In this document: one piece after another, positions 43,822-56,600 of the stretch | Numbering within the stretch: position 1 is the stretch's first letter | Layout: each line of letters starts with the position of its first letter | NCBI GenBank assembly: GCA_964030785.1 | Contig: OZ034971.1 | Span: forward strand, 15,941,400-16,005,399 | Reading direction: 5' to 3' | Length of the DNA: 64,000 nucleotides | From: Siderastrea siderea | Taxonomy: Eukaryota; Cnidaria; Anthozoa; Scleractinia; Rhizangiidae | Translations under genes and position numbers: made by a program | Notes under the pieces: generated by a model | Told to the model about the DNA's origin: nothing | Database searches by the model: none | The model's input: only the letters and a program-made list of their open reading frames with translations

Positions 43822-45627
43822 CAGACGCAGCGGCAGAGATAAATGAGGAGGACTTTGGAACTGACTTTAGTGCTCATCCAAGCATTAAGTCAATACTTAA
43901 AAACCATTGTTCGGATGGTACATCTGATTTCGATTTCCAATCCACAAATACAAAACAAGTGGAGAAGTTTCTGTTAGAAATGAATACAAGTAAATCCTGT
44001 GGCCATGATCTGATACCACCATGATTACTAAGGGAGCCTGAATCTGTAATATCTGAGCCTCTTGCAAACATAATGAACAGCTCAATCAGTCAGTGTCATT
44101 ATCCTTCACACTGGAAGATGGGGCAAGTGACCCCTTTATTCCTTTATTTAAGAAGGACGACAAATTTTGCAAAAAGAATTACAGACCAGTAACCGTGCTT
44201 CCGGCCCTCAATAATATCTTTGAACGAATCCTAGCAAAACAACTTAAGGCTTTTTACCTGAACATTCTGTCAGACTTCATCTCTGCATACAGACAAAATT
44301 ACAGTTGTGAGACGTCTTTGTTAAGACTGACAGAAGACTGGAGAAAGAGTCGCGACAACAAAGAAATTGTCGCAGTTGTTTCCATGGACTTATCAAAGGC
44401 TTTCGATAGTATCCCTCATGCTCTCTTGTTGGCTAAATTTAAGGCTTATGGTCTAAGTGAAAGAAGTACTGAACTCCTGAGAAGCTACCTTTCTGGAAGA
44501 ATACAGCGCGTGAAAATTGGTGACATGTTTTCTAACTGGGAATTGGTTAGAAGGGGAGTTCCCCAGGGAAGTGTCCTAGGTCCCATGTTTTTCAACGTTC
44601 ACATCAATGATTTATTCTACCATATAGAGCTGGCAAATCTTAATGCCTACGCTGACGACGAACAGTTGTACTCGTCTGACAAGGACCCTGAAGCACTTAA
44701 CAGAAGGTTGGAACACGAACTAAGAATTGTAAACAGTTGGTATAAATGTAACGGAATGATTGTAAGTCCGGACGAGCATCAGGCAATGGTGCTCGGGAAC
44801 AGTGATTACGAATTCTCGTTTCCTGTGAAAAATTCAATTGACTTATTGGGTACATCTATTGACAGTGAATTATCCTTCAATCATCACATCTCAAAAGTGT
44901 GTGAGAAGGTTAACAATTCAATTCAGTGTTCTCAAGAGATTTAAAAGTCTCATTACTAGAAACGTCATGTTATTCTTATATAAGGCTTTTGTCCTATCAC
45001 ACTTTCAATATTGCTCGCTTATATGGCATTTTTGTGGCACTAGAAATCGTGATAAACTAGAGACATTAAACAAACGCATTTTAAGATTTATATTAATTTT
45101 AATGATACTAATTCTAGTTATGACAAGTTGTTAAAGAAAGCAGAGACAGCATCTTTATATGATGGAAGAATACACAATATGCTTACTGTAGTTTTCAAAA
45201 GCTTATTCGTTTCTACGTATCCTAAATATCTAAAGGAACTGTTCACTCTTCGAAACTCCAATAATTTATTAAGAGGAAAGAATATACTGACCTTGCCTGA
45301 ACCGAGAACAACAAGTTATGGACTCGAATCTATTAAATACGAAGCTGTAAAACATTCATTTGGAACTCGCTCTCAGACAGTATAAGAACAACGACGTCGC
45401 TAAAAGAATTCAAGAAGGCCATAAAGAAACACGAACGCTCAGGGTTTTAATAACTTTTAATTATTTTAGATGATTTAATTAATTAATCAATTTACTTTTC
45501 ATTATTATTTTATTATTACTATTATTATTTACTTGAAGGTATTAGCTCAACAGAGCTACTCTGTAAATTGGAGTGAAAATAAAGTATATGTATGTATTTA
45601 TGTATGCATGCATGCATGCATGCATGC

Positions 45628-45660
<33 letters not shown>

Positions 45661-45682
45661 GGTATGTATGCATGCATGTATT
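43822..45682 (+). mobile_element. 5'-truncated non-LTR retrotransposon
   Basis: Coding starts in the linker before RT (AEINEEDFGTDFSAHPSIKS near 43835), with a stop near 44022. The open 283-codon ORF 44093-44944 holds RT motifs: NYRPVTVLPALNNIFERILA, VVSMDLSKAFDSIPHALL, RRGVPQGSVLGPMFFNVHIN and the catalytic NAYADDEQLY. Frame shifts follow, then the C-terminal region to about 45440. The element ends in a simple-repeat tail of TATG/CATG units (45585-45681), a typical non-LTR 3' end. It is inserted in Penelope-like element B. Family is probably Jockey/CR1-like; not certain. Confidence 0.8.
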
Positions 45683-46384
45683 GTCGCGGGGTACCGTCAA
45701 TGTAACATAGCCAGAGGGGTAGTGCTCCTTTGTAAGTTGCGAGGGCTCGTTCCTCGATGTTTTGCATATCTATTTCTGCAACAACATCGGAAACTGGTGA
45801 GCCCATAGCTGTTCCGTGCAACTGTTCGTAGTGCTTGCCGTTGTACTGAAAATAAGTAGAAGTAAGACAAAGGTTCAGTAAGCCCATTAAGTCGTCTGTA
45901 GGTAGCGGTAGTTCAATAGTAGAGTTGTTGATGGCAGTATCAGTGCAGTCTAGAGCCAGTTGAAGTGGAGTACTGGTGAACAGTGATTTCACATCAAAAG
46001 ACAGTTAGTTTGTAGTCGTCAGGTATTTGTACTGTCTTGACTGCGTCAAAAAAAGTTCTCAGTCGACTGTAGTTTGTGTCGTGATTCGTCGGTCAAAGGT
46101 TTCAGTACAGTAGTCAAGTATTTGGACAGTTGGTAAGTCAGGGACCCACAGAATGAGACTATGGGTCGCATGGGTATGTGAGGTTTGTGCAGTTTTGGTA
46201 GTCCGTAGAGTTTTGTTGGTTGTGGTACACGGCACCTCAGTCTGTTGTAGCGTTGTATGTCAATGGCGTCAGTTTTCTTGAGGTCAAGTAGTTTGCTTTT
46301 AATTTTGCGTTGAAGTGCTGGCGTCGGGTCTCATTTAAGTACTTTCTAGGTCTGTTTATCGTTAACAAGTGCATCCATTTTGTC

Positions 46385-46385
<1 letters not shown>
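45683..46385 (-). pseudogene. Penelope-like element B: proximal RT half
   Basis: From high to low coordinate, the minus strand reads KKTDAIDIQRYNRLRCRVPQ, then YGLPKLHKPHIPMRPIVSF, a frame slip near 46005, VKSLFTSTPLQ, then QLHGTAMGSPVSDVVAEIDM and LWLCYIDGT. The YGLPKxHKxxxPxRPI, GTAMGSPVS and YVDDT motifs define Penelope RT. Here the catalytic YVDD reads YIDG, so the copy would be inactive even without the LINE insertion that follows. The 5' end stops at a (TAA)n run. Confidence 0.8.
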
Positions 46386-46427
<42 letters not shown>

Positions 46428-46434
46428 TAATAAC
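46386..46434. repeat. (ATA)n microsatellite
   Basis: About 16 units of AAT with one interruption, at the 5' edge of Penelope element B. Confidence 0.9.
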
Positions 46435-46559
46435 TCATTTCTTCTAAAGCACTTTTTACATAAAAAGATCAAAAGCGCAGTACAATAAATAAAAAAAACT
46501 ATGCTAAATACTAGAACCTATAAATAACTTAAGAGATACAATAAATATAATAAATCATA

Positions 46560-46925
46560 AAAAATCCTAAATATTAAAAACTAATTTAAAAAGGTGCGTC
46601 TTCAGGGAAGATTTAAAAGCACTTAAAGAAGAGATGCTGCGTAACTCTGCCGGAAGCGCATTCCAAAGTTTGGGTGCAGACGGATCGAAACACACCAATC
46701 ACGTTTAACAGTCTTCACAGCCAATATCATCACAGCTTAACTGACAGACGACCAATAACACCACGAGATCGTCGACCACGTGCACGAGATCGTGTGTCTT
46801 CAGGGAAGATTTAAAAGCACTTAAAGAAGAGATGCTGCATAACTCTGCCGGAAGCGCATTCCAAAGTTTGGGTGCAGCCATACTAAAAGTTCTATCACCA
46901 AAGGTGCTAGGCATTTTACCCTTGG
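46560..46925 (-). pseudogene. Non-LTR 3' ORF end, two partial copies
   Basis: The minus strand at 46914-46795 reads STFGDRTFSMAAPKLWNALP, AELCSISSLSAFKSSLKTH, the common C-terminal end of CR1/L2-like non-LTR ORFs. A second partial copy (46690-46580) contains the same CTTCAGGGAAGATTTAAAAG block. Short Penelope-flank sequence separates them. Confidence 0.65.
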
Positions 46926-46959
46926 GAAAAACTAAAACAGTACTTGCACGTTTAACAGT

Positions 46960-47970
46960 CTATTGTTAAAACTAAACTAAAACAGTACTTGCACATGAAC
47001 ATCTTGTCTTGTCCATAACAACAGTCACTCGTCCTTTGTCAGCGGGGAGTATGAGTCAGACTCTGCTGAATGCGTTACCTACATGTACAGTACAGACTAT
47101 AGCTACTATCAACGAATCACTCTGGAAAGCTGGTTTAATAACTTAGAACAAACACCACTGAACTGTTGCCAACAGCTACCTGCACCTTACAAACGACTTA
47201 TTGCCAAAAATAACAAGACAGACAAACAATAGACAAACCAACCTATTTGACTAACAATAGACCAACAGACATTTGATTAACAAAAGACGGATCGAAACGC
47301 ACCAATCACGTTTAACAGTCTTCACGCATTCCAAGGTTTAGGTGCAGCCATACAAAAAGTTCTATCACCAAAGGTGCAAAGCATTTTACTCTTGGGAAAA
47401 ACTAAAACAGTACTTGCACCTGAACATCTTGTCTTGTCCATAACAACAGTCACTCGTCCTTTGTCAGCGGGGAGTATGAGTCAGACTCTGCTGAATGCGT
47501 TACCTACACGTACAGTACGGACTACTATCAACGAATCACTCTGGATAGCTGGTTTAATAACTTGGAACAAACGCCACTGAACCGTTGCCAACAGCTACCT
47601 GCACCTTACAAACGACTTATTGCCAAAAATAACAAGACAAACAATAGACAAACCGACCTATTTGACTAACAATAGTCCAACAGACATTTGATTAACAAAA
47701 GACGGATCGAAACGCACCAATCACGTTTAACAGTCTTCACAGCCAATATCATCACGGCTTAACTGACAGATGACCAATAACACCACGAGATCGTCGACCA
47801 ATCAGGACAATGACCTGGGACTTATAACATCTACTGACGATTCACAGTTCACTTGATTCTGATGATGACTTCCACTTAGGTTGTCGAAACGTCAGTCAAT
47901 GTCACCATAAACAGTCCTTCTCAGAACTACACTCACCCACACCATCATAATTTACCGCCCGACCGCTATT
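46960..47970 (+). repeat. Two tandem Penelope 3'-end copies, inverted to elements A/B
   Basis: 47055-47232 and 47475-47665 both read DSAECVTY…DYYQRITLESWFNNLEQ TPLN-CCQQLPAPYKRLIAK on plus, which is a Penelope C-terminal end. The second continues into the terminal region to 47970. A hammerhead-like core lies on plus at 47859-47865 (CTGATGA) and 47886-47890 (GAAAC). This region is the inverse of 41640-42040, so the Penelope cluster is bounded by inverted copies. Confidence 0.65.
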
Positions 47971-48148
47971 AATGTTAAATTTCAAGTAACTGTACAAAAA
48001 GTCATGTACATGTGTACAACATTCACTGGCTGTGGAAAAGGCACTTTACATATGATTATAGAAACTGTTGCTGACACGAGATCTTGCATCTCATATTCAA
48101 TAATAAATCACATTTATTTGAACATACATGCGTGGTATATTTATAACA

Positions 48149-48206
48149 GGTGTCTATCTATTTCTGGAGTATTTTTTTTATTTCCGGAGTGAAAAATACC
48201 ACTATA
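48149..48206 (+). repeat. Dispersed repeat, inverted copy at 62732-62790
   Basis: GGTGTCTATCTATTTCTGGA…TTTCCGGAGTGAAAAATACC is repeated almost perfectly on the opposite strand at 62732-62790. The two lie 14.5 kb apart. Confidence 0.75.
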
Positions 48207-48341
48207 ATTTACTAATAATCTAGACATACGTACATTTGTTGTTATTAATCATGAAAAACGGTACTTTCTAGTTAGTAATCGCGAAACACGACAGTTGCGA
48301 TTACCAATCATGAATTTTACAGTTACCCTTGTGAAAATTTT

Positions 48342-48955
48342 TACGAGATCTCGCCGAGATCTCGCCGCGATCTCGGCGAGAATCGCGGCGAGATCGCGGC
48401 GAGATCGCGGCGTGTTTTTGGCCGCCGAGATTTCCCCATCTCGCCGAGATCACGGCCGAGATCGCGGCGAGATCACGGCGAGATACGGGAAATCTCGGCG
48501 GCCAAAAACTCGCCGCGATCTCGCCGCGATTCTCGCCGAGATGCGGACAATCTCGGCGGCCAAAAACGCGCCGCGATCTTGCCGCGATTCTCGCCGAGAT
48601 GCGGGAAATCTCGGCGGCCAAAAACTCGCCGTGATCTCGCCGCGATTCTCGCCGAGATGCGGACAATCTCGGCGGCCAAAAACGCGCCGCGATCTCGCCG
48701 CAGCGAGATATGGAAATCTCGGCAGGCAAATACGCGGCGAGATGTTGCAGCGAGATACGGAAATCTCGGCGGCCAAAACGCGCCGTGATCGCGAGGTGAC
48801 ATCGCGGCGAGATATGGATATCTCGGCGGGCAGTTTCGCGGCGAGGCCTCGGTGGGAGTCTTGCCGGGATTTGCGGCGAGAAACGAAATTCCTGGCGGTC
48901 AAAATCTTACTGTTATCCCGTCGAGAAGCGAATTTCTCGGCAGCCAAATTAGGTT
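48342..48955. repeat. CpG-rich palindromic satellite, 58-bp period
   Basis: Dense alternation of ATCTCGGCG and CGCCGAGAT/CGCCGCGATCTC boxes, with a clean 58-base period at 48541-48715 (starts 48541, 48599, 48657). The unit is self-complementary, so several frames stay open on both strands and read as Arg/Ser-rich chance ORFs. It is strikingly GC- and CpG-rich for this AT-rich window. Cognate sequence recurs at 58490-58700. Confidence 0.85.
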
Positions 48956-50183
48956 CGATGAGAACGATATTTACACTTACGTTAACAATTAATCAAACTA
49001 CCAGACGCTGACAAAACTATGTCCTATATTGCAGTTCCAGGAATTGTTAACAAGATTGTTTTCAGCCTTGGACGTGTTTTGAAATTAAATTATCCTTTAT
49101 ATGGTACTGTTTCCACGTGACAATAACGAGGAGACAAAGAATAGTTCACGTGCACGTGTTTTTACTTCAGCTGATCGATCACCATTAGTTGTCATTCCCC
49201 ACGCTGGTGGAAGGAGGCAAGTGCCCACCTTATTAGCTGTGAAATCCGTAGCATCGATCTGCAGGAGAATAAACCAACGAACAGGAAGAGTTTGATGGTG
49301 TTTTGAGCATTTTTGTGTTTGTTCGCACTGCATTTTATACGCTCACCTGTAAACGATATGTGTTCTCGGTTCAGGGAGAGCGATTTATTTGTAGTCAAGA
49401 CAAAGTATTGAATAATGGCCGTGCAGAAACTCAGGTTTGTTCATCTAAGCAAGGAACTGACAAACTAAATCGCCAAATATTAGCAAATGTGGTGAATCTA
49501 TTGAAAACATCTGTGTGCGGCGCTTGCGCTTCAAACTCGTTTGTGAATGTAAACACTGAAATATGAATGATCATGCAGCTATGAACAGGGATGACCACTT
49601 TCCGTTTTGGTATAAACCTAACAATCCAATAAATCAATCTAGTTAATAATCCTATTATTTTCCCTTATCTTGGTACTTTATTTTGGATAGTTCAATTGAA
49701 AACAAAAGGCCTTCTAAATGACAACAACATCTAATTAGACTGGATAAAGTGTTTTTGTGGCGTCTCCTTGTCTTGCACTGAGAAATTGATTGTGGTCACG
49801 CAAATCTTGAGATTATTTTGTCATGTACTGCGAAGCTCGTGAAATATTCGATCGCAAAATTTGAGTTGTTACTGTTTTGCATCTAAAACTAGTTAAGAAG
49901 GAACCATTTTCAGTATAAGATTCTGCAACTTGCCGCAAATTCTTAAATTTGTCAGACTTGTCACCTGACTGTTTACGCAAATCTGGGGAAGACGGCGAAA
50001 ATTTTATTTCTGAACTCATGCAAAAAGAATGCCGAAGTTTTGGCTCATATCAAATTTGTTACCGGTAAGTTAGGTTATTTATACCTCATCCCCACACATT
50101 TTTACAGGAAAGTCAAGCGAAGATTTTTTTAAGCTTAATTAATATTCTCACGAAGGAACATGTTTCGGTGAAAGACCCGCAGT
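48956..50183. other. Left flank of the transposon; weak first-exon candidate
   Basis: No firm gene. The minus strand at 50019-49813 opens MSSEIKFSPSSPDLRKQSGD, KSDKFKNLRQVAESYTENGS, with a TATAAATA about 60 bases upstream and a GTAACA that could be a donor. It could be the first exon of an unidentified gene, but no following exon was recognised. Confidence 0.3.
50178..50183. repeat. Left target-site duplication CGCAGT
   Basis: CGCAGT directly precedes the left TIR and is repeated directly after the right TIR at 57351-57356. Confidence 0.85.
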
Positions 50184-50217
50184 TATGGGGTGCCATTACC
50201 GCCAAAATTATTGTTTT
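50184..50217 (+). repeat. Left terminal inverted repeat
   Basis: 34 bases identical to the inverse of 57317-57350. Starts TATGGGGTGCC and includes ATTACCGCCAAAATTATTG. Confidence 0.9.
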
Positions 50218-50545
50218 GTTATTATTAGGCACCAGTTTATTATTATTAGGCACAATGTTTTATTATTAGGCACCAGTTTATTATTATTAGGCACAATGTT
50301 TTATTATTAGGCACCAGTTTATTATTATTAGGCACAATGTTTTATTATTAGGCACCAGTTTATTATTATTAGGCACAATGTTTTATTATTAGGCACCAGT
50401 TTATTATTATTAGGCACAATGTTTTATTATTAGGCACCAGTTTATTATTAGTAGGCTTTATTTTCTATTATTAGGCACAATCTCTTATTATTAGGCACTA
50501 TTTTATTATTGTTTGGCATTATTTTCTATTATTATTTCATCTTTA
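50218..50545 (+). repeat. Left subterminal repeat array
   Basis: About six near-perfect copies of a 41-base unit made of two half-units, TTATTATTAGGCACCAG and TTATTATTAGGCACAATG, decaying at the inner edge. The mirror array is at the other end. Such arrays are probably transposase-binding sites (inference). Confidence 0.9.
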
Positions 50546-50731
50546 TTATTAGGCACTGTTTCGTATTATTTTCGTACCGTACTATCTCCAAGTAGTCAGC
50601 GGTTTTACACATGAGAACAGCATGGCAGACATTGCGAATGATCAAGGGATAGACATCTTGACTTTGTAGGCCCAGAAAAAGCAAATTGTAGCTGAGTATG
50701 TAGAAGCAATTTATCCTCGAAGTATAAAACG

Positions 50732-52120
50732 ATGGCAACTAACACTATTTCCGACTTAAGGCATGAAGTTACCTCCCGATTACAAGAGATTGTTGCTTGT
50801 GTTGGTGTGTCTCATGACAGTGACTTAGTGGAGGAACTTGAAGAAATTCAAAAGCATGTGAATCTCCTTGATTCAGTGACAAGAATACCTGAAGAGTTGT
50901 TTAATTTGTTGAGTAGCGCACGATCACTTTTACAGCAGAATGAGGAAAGAGCAAGTGTTGTTCGTAGTGGTACTCCTGGTAGGCCAGCTTATGACATCAG
51001 GAAGGAACAACTTGAGATGCTTCTAAGAGCTAGATTTAGTGTCCGATCTATTGCAGACCTTTTGCACGTCAGTTCAAGGACCATAGAACGACGAATTCAA
51101 GAACATGGCCTCTCAGTACGTGCTTTATACACCGAAATGCAGGATAGTCAGTTGGATGACATAGTGAGGGATATAAAAAGAGGGAACCCAAGCTGTGGGT
51201 CAAAAATGTTGGCTGGGTACTTTGGTGCAAGGGGTATATTTCTGCCTAGACGTCGGATAAGGGAGTCACTTTCTAGGGTGGACCCTCTTGCAGCTGCTGC
51301 AAGACGCTGCAAAGCAATAAAACGGCGCGTGTATAATGTGAGCAGGCCACTTGGTCTCTGGCACTTTGATGGAAATCACAAACTTGTGAAGTGGCGTTTT
51401 GTTGTCCATGGCTGTGTGGATGGCTTCAGTCGAATCCCAGTTTTTTTATCATGCAGCACAAACAACAAAGCTGTTACTGTGTACTCACTTTTTATCAAAG
51501 CGGTACAAGACTGGGGATTGCCCTCAAGAGTCAGATGTGATCAGGGATCTGAAAATGTGGATGTTGTCAAATATATGTTGAGTACTCGAGGAACAGGGAG
51601 AGGCTCAGCTCTGGTTGGTAAAAGTGTGCACAATCAAAGAATTGAGCGAATGTGGCGGGACGTGTTTGAAGATGTTTTGGCAAATTTCTACGAGTTGTTT
51701 TCTCTGATGGAGGAACTGGGTATCTTTGACCCTTTATCTGAGTGTGATTTATGGTGCCTTCATTATGCATTCCTTCATCACATAAACTATCGTTTACATG
51801 AATGGTCTGCTGCCTGGCTGAGACATCCCTTGTCTACAGTCAACAACAACACACCTCTTCAACTTTGGATCAAAGGTTCACTGAATTCTGCAGAAAACAA
51901 TACAGACCCGGTTGATGTTACTGATGAATATGGCATTGATTGGAATGGTCCTGTTCCCCTTGATGAGGACACTGTGGAAATTCCACCTACTTCTCAAGCT
52001 CTGACAGATGAGCAAGTTGCTGACCTTGAGTCAAGAACTGAGTTACTTCGAGAGTCTTCAATAACAGATGATAAAATTAAACTTTACAAACTTGCCAAGG
52101 AATTTCTTGAGCAGCATTAA
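50732..52120 (+). CDS. Integrase-type DDE transposase
   Basis: A single uninterrupted 462-codon ORF, the likely transposase that cuts and pastes the element. Residues 1-75 are helical, with a coiled-coil look. Residues 90-130 form a helix-turn-helix ([33 protein letters not shown]), the likely DNA-binding part. The integrase core has D213 in [11 protein letters not shown]270 in [10 protein letters not shown] and E305 in [10 protein letters not shown]. The D270-E305 spacing is the retroviral-integrase/IS3 type of about 35 residues. The tail from 400 is acidic. The ATG at 50732 is the first in frame after the subterminal repeats. It converges with the E3 gene. All catalytic residues are present. 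Confidence 0.9.
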   Translation: MATNTISDLRHEVTSRLQEIVACVGVSHDSDLVEELEEIQKHVNLLDSVTRIPEELFNLLSSARSLLQQNEERASVVRSGTPGRPAYDIRKEQLEMLLRARFSVRSIADLLHVSSRTIERRIQEHGLSVRALYTEMQDSQLDDIVRDIKRGNPSCGSKMLAGYFGARGIFLPRRRIRESLSRVDPLAAAARRCKAIKRRVYNVSRPLGLWHFDGNHKLVKWRFVVHGCVDGFSRIPVFLSCSTNNKAVTVYSLFIKAVQDWGLPSRVRCDQGSENVDVVKYMLSTRGTGRGSALVGKSVHNQRIERMWRDVFEDVLANFYELFSLMEELGIFDPLSECDLWCLHYAFLHHINYRLHEWSAAWLRHPLSTVNNNTPLQLWIKGSLNSAENNTDPVDVTDEYGIDWNGPVPLDEDTVEIPPTSQALTDEQVADLESRTELLRESSITDDKIKLYKLAKEFLEQH

Positions 52121-53696
52121 GTTGAAGTAACACTCCACTCTGGAATGGTTAAATGAGTGACTTCTTACTAATACCTGAATGTGTGTCTCAAACCAATGGC
52201 AGACATACATGCAAGAGAGGAGCCTAGGGTACCCAGCTTCACCTTTGATGTTCAATCAGTAATGATTATTTTGATGGTCTGTTGTATGCCCATAAATTAT
52301 AGTTACTATATGACTTCAGCTCCATTAGAAAAATCACACGTTTCTCCCACCCATTCATACATAATTTGTTCACACATGGTTGTTTACTCAGTCCTTAAGG
52401 CTGCATTCATTAAAAAGCAGGAGGGGTGAAGGAACTGTATAGAGTACTGTATTTTTAACATCCCCCCTGAAAACGGTACAAAATTACGCATCCCCCCTTA
52501 CCTGCTTGGAAAAAATTTGTATCCCCCCCTAACAGCTTCATGTCAGGAAACTTGAGTCCCAACTTAATGTTAAAGCATGCTTTGTTCTTTCACTTTGTAA
52601 TCAGTGGCATATCTAGGGTCCCTTGTGTGGGGAAAATCTTTGGGCCTCCACCTTAACCTAAGGCCCAAAGGGCTGGAAAAAAATGTTGGGCCCTTCCTTA
52701 TAAGCGGATATGGATGCACTTTGCAAAAATCACACTTAAAAATATTACCATTATTCTGTATATATTTGATGTCTAAAAAAATAAACATCCCCCTGAAAAT
52801 TGCTCTGAGAATTAACATCCCCCTTCTGGAGTACAGAAAAAGGCTAGACATATCCCCCCTCATTTTCCTCCCCCCCCCCCCCCTACTGGTTTTTAATAAA
52901 TGCAGCCTAAATTTTACATGGACGCTATAAAACAACAAGTATTTTAAATTGAAATTCTTTATTCACATAAATGTAACCCTCCAATAACAAAATGTTGAAC
53001 TTGAACTTGTTTAACACAACCACTGAGTAATAATATTGAACTAATATAAGCACTATGAAACTAAGCTTACTTTTGTGTAGGATTCTCCTATAACGTTTCC
53101 TATTAATTTTGTCCATACAGCAAACCTATAAAGGTCTATAAAATTGGGCATGGTCGTATTATATCTGTTGTTTATAACTTGCATGCAAGGAAGAACTGCA
53201 TATATTTCAATTAATATGTAAAAACATAATTAAAGAGCCCAAAGCAAGAATGTACTCCCAAGCGAATCTTGCTTTTTTGCATCAATAAAAGTACTTTCTT
53301 GTCAATATTTTCGGGTTCAGGGATGTGCAGGGATGTGCCTGCAACTCCAATTCACCACCCAAACCCAGAATTCTGTAAACAAAATGGTCTTAAAATTAAA
53401 GTCACTTAGGACATTTTTGCTCAGGGCTCTTCAATTTTCTGAAACAGTAATCAGTAATATTGATAAACAGTGTGAACTTTATGCTTAACTGTATCCACTC
53501 TTACAGGTTTCCCAAGTAATAGTATGGCAACTTAAATGTAAAATGGGTGGCCCTCTCTTGAACATTACAGTATTCTACTGCTATCAAGATGTTTTCATTT
53601 TGATATAATATTATAAAAGTCACAGGTTCCCAATTTTGTAATCTTCATACATGGCTATAAAATGTAAATGTCTGCACAGACAATATTCTGTTTTCC
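52121..53696. other. Spacer between the two convergent transposon genes
   Basis: No conserved coding. Poly-C/CCCCCCT tracts at 52460-52535 and 52840-52885 look like a degenerate CCCCCC-ACATC-type repeat insertion. The rest is AT-rich and presumably contains both 3' UTRs. Confidence 0.5.
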
Positions 53697-56600
53697 CTAA
53701 GCATAGCCAAACCCTTTGCTGTTCCTGACTGCAAACGTCATTGCATCTCTAAATGCGACATATGTTTTGTGAACAGTTGGAAGGTGCAACATAGGCACAC
53801 ATGTATTGGCCTTGGGAAAGGGGGATAAATTACCATCTTTGTCAGGATCATGAAGGAACCCAAGAGTTAAATCCCAACCGACCCGTAGTGGTGGTAATTG
53901 TTTACACCCGCAAGTAAAAAATAGCAGATCACTTAAGGTGATCGTTGTTTCCCCTTCTTCTACATCTTGTAAATAGTCGCACCAGTGAGAAATGATTACA
54001 TTTTCTAATGCTCTGTTGTTTGAGCCTTCTTCACTCTGAAGAACAGTAAACAAATTCTTGAATGAATCAGCATCTAATTCGACTGGAATGTAGCAAAAAG
54101 CTTCATGAAAAACATCAGGATTGTTTGTAATGGCCTTCAAGACACCCAAGTCTGATAAACCCTTTTTGAATTGTTCCAGGGCTGGCCACGCCCTCCCCAA
54201 TGTGAGCCAGTGAGCTGTTCGTTTCACAATGTTGTCAATGTCCTTAATGGACTTAATTTGTTGAAGGGTACCCCCTAATTCCAAAACCGTTTCCAGATTA
54301 TTACGTGACATAACTTCATATCCTTCTTGAACTGACTGAGCCCTAGAAAGTTGTTGCAGAGAGGTCTTAAGTTCAGGTTCATATATATCCTCAACAGCTA
54401 CCTGTACTTTATCTGGACCATTGATCAAAGCATCATACTGAACAGGAGATAAAAAGCAAAGCCCAGGGCCCCCATGGACAAGGGACAGAGCAGTTATTTT
54501 CCCTGCATACAGGTATTCTGAGTTTGCTAAACATGAAGCATTGCATGACAGGAACAGTGCTTCCTTTGGACCACAGAACAACTGCGAATTGGCCAGCCGC
54601 TCTACAACAAGAGTTAAAAATTCACGTGTTGGCCCTCCCAAATCCACAGCACCCTCAGATGTCCCAGAATCGTCACTGAATCTCACGGATATCTTGTTAC
54701 TGGGAGAAAACGATTTCCTTGTCAAACCCCTTTTTGTGCCCTCCCAGATATCCTTTCTACAGATATTAAATTTTGAAATTTTGTTTTCATTGACTGCTTC
54801 AGCTAACTCTGACAAAATGTCTTGTAACGACAAGACAGGAGTTACATTTATTACTTCCACATTTGCCACCTCAACTGAGGCTTGCTCATTATCAGAGTCC
54901 AATTCTATAGCAATTTCATCCTTAAATAAGGAGCCATAGAAAAAATCAGTGTTGCCTGTTTCTTCCAATGGCATTATGCTAGAGATACTTGATAATGCTT
55001 CTCCCGGTTCACTCTGTTCCCTTGGTAAAGGTTCACTTGACTTATTCTGTTGCCTCGGCATTGCTTTACTTGCCTTCTGCCTTTGCGAGGGGGTGCTGAT
55101 TGTCTCACTGCATGCGACTTGGGAGTTTGCATCTTGATTTGAGATGTAGGAGTTACCAATGTCACTGCGAGGAAAAAGAAAGGTAAAACTACTACTTTAG
55201 TGCAATTTTCAGTATCAGTTGTGACAAAAAAATGACTACAAAATGGTGAATGAAAATATCACAACTGATATTTTTCCATATGGTAGTCCACCTCTTACAA
55301 TCACTTCTTTCAAAAATTGCATGTGGTGATACAGTGTACATGGCTAATTATATGTCAAATATTGTTGTTGACAGGTACCATAACTTTGTGATAGTGCCTA
55401 ATTAGTGTCCAGTTTTTGGCTTTTAGTTATACATGGTTTTCTGGATTGAATTAGTCAACTGATAAGCAACTGTTTTGAGGAATATTATAACATAAAAAAC
55501 ACGCTTACTTGGGTTGAATTGTAAAGAACAATTGATCACAAACAGGGCATTTTGAACTACTGCCATCTGAGGTGTTATGCCACTCCTCCAAGCAAGCACT
55601 ATGAAATACATCACTGCAACATGCTGGGGTAACTCCTTCACCAACAATGTCCTCTAAACAAATCTTGCAATTCTCTTTCCTACACTTCTCTTGCTTTTTA
55701 AGGCAGTTCTGGAAAAGATAAAACTTCAATTACAAATACAGAAATACTGAGGTAGAAAGATATGACCCCTGGGTATTCTACAATGTGAGGAGGGTGATGA
55801 GGGGGGAGGGTGTCTGGAATGGTTGTCAAGAATGACTAAAACATCTCCTCGGATTACATGTAGATCTTAATGAAATATAAGCGAGCCTGCAAACTAAATG
55901 TAATTAACTTTAAAGACTGCCTTTATTTTCTCTTTCCGTGACAACGACCATCTGCATTAATTGATTGAAATCAAACCCTGGTTTTACATGTTTGTACTAC
56001 ACCCAAAATAAACATTTCGTTCGTGACTTAAATACTTGACAATCTGATAAGAATAAACTCAACAATGTCACACAACTTCGAACTAACGACAGTGGCGCTG
56101 CGATTTTTCAAAAATACAACAGGGGACATCACTTGGGCAGACGATAAAATCCTGTGCATTTAGCACCGATTCAGTGAAATATAAGCTTAAAGCTTATATC
56201 TAAACAGCAAGTATATTTCAGTGACAGTTCTTACCTCCGTATGTTCCCTCAACTTATCCATTGCAACGAACTGTAAACATGAATTGCATATTTCTTCCAA
56301 AACTGAGGGATCTGTGTGTTCTTGAACTGTGTTAAGATCGATGTCACACTGAATGGGTCGAACATAAACCCTTCCTTGACCTATAAACTGTGATATATAC
56401 TGCACGGTGTTCCCTTGAGGCCCGGTAGGGATGATGTGCAATTCTCGTTTACCTGGTTCGGCGTACATCAGCTCCAAACCACCCACATCAGAGAGCTTCG
56501 GAAAGGAATCCACGAGAACAGAATATAGGCGAGCAAATGTGCCGTCTACGGGAAGGGCAATTTTCTTCTCTCCCAAACCACAGAGAAATAGTTCTCTCTT

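Noticed and set aside
48295..49011. 238-codon Arg-rich ORF and three overlapping ORFs on the other strand
   Set aside because: Generated by the palindromic CpG satellite, which stays open on both strands.
49097..49295. 64-codon plus ORF as a gene
   Set aside because: Short, no domain, no splice context; consistent with chance.
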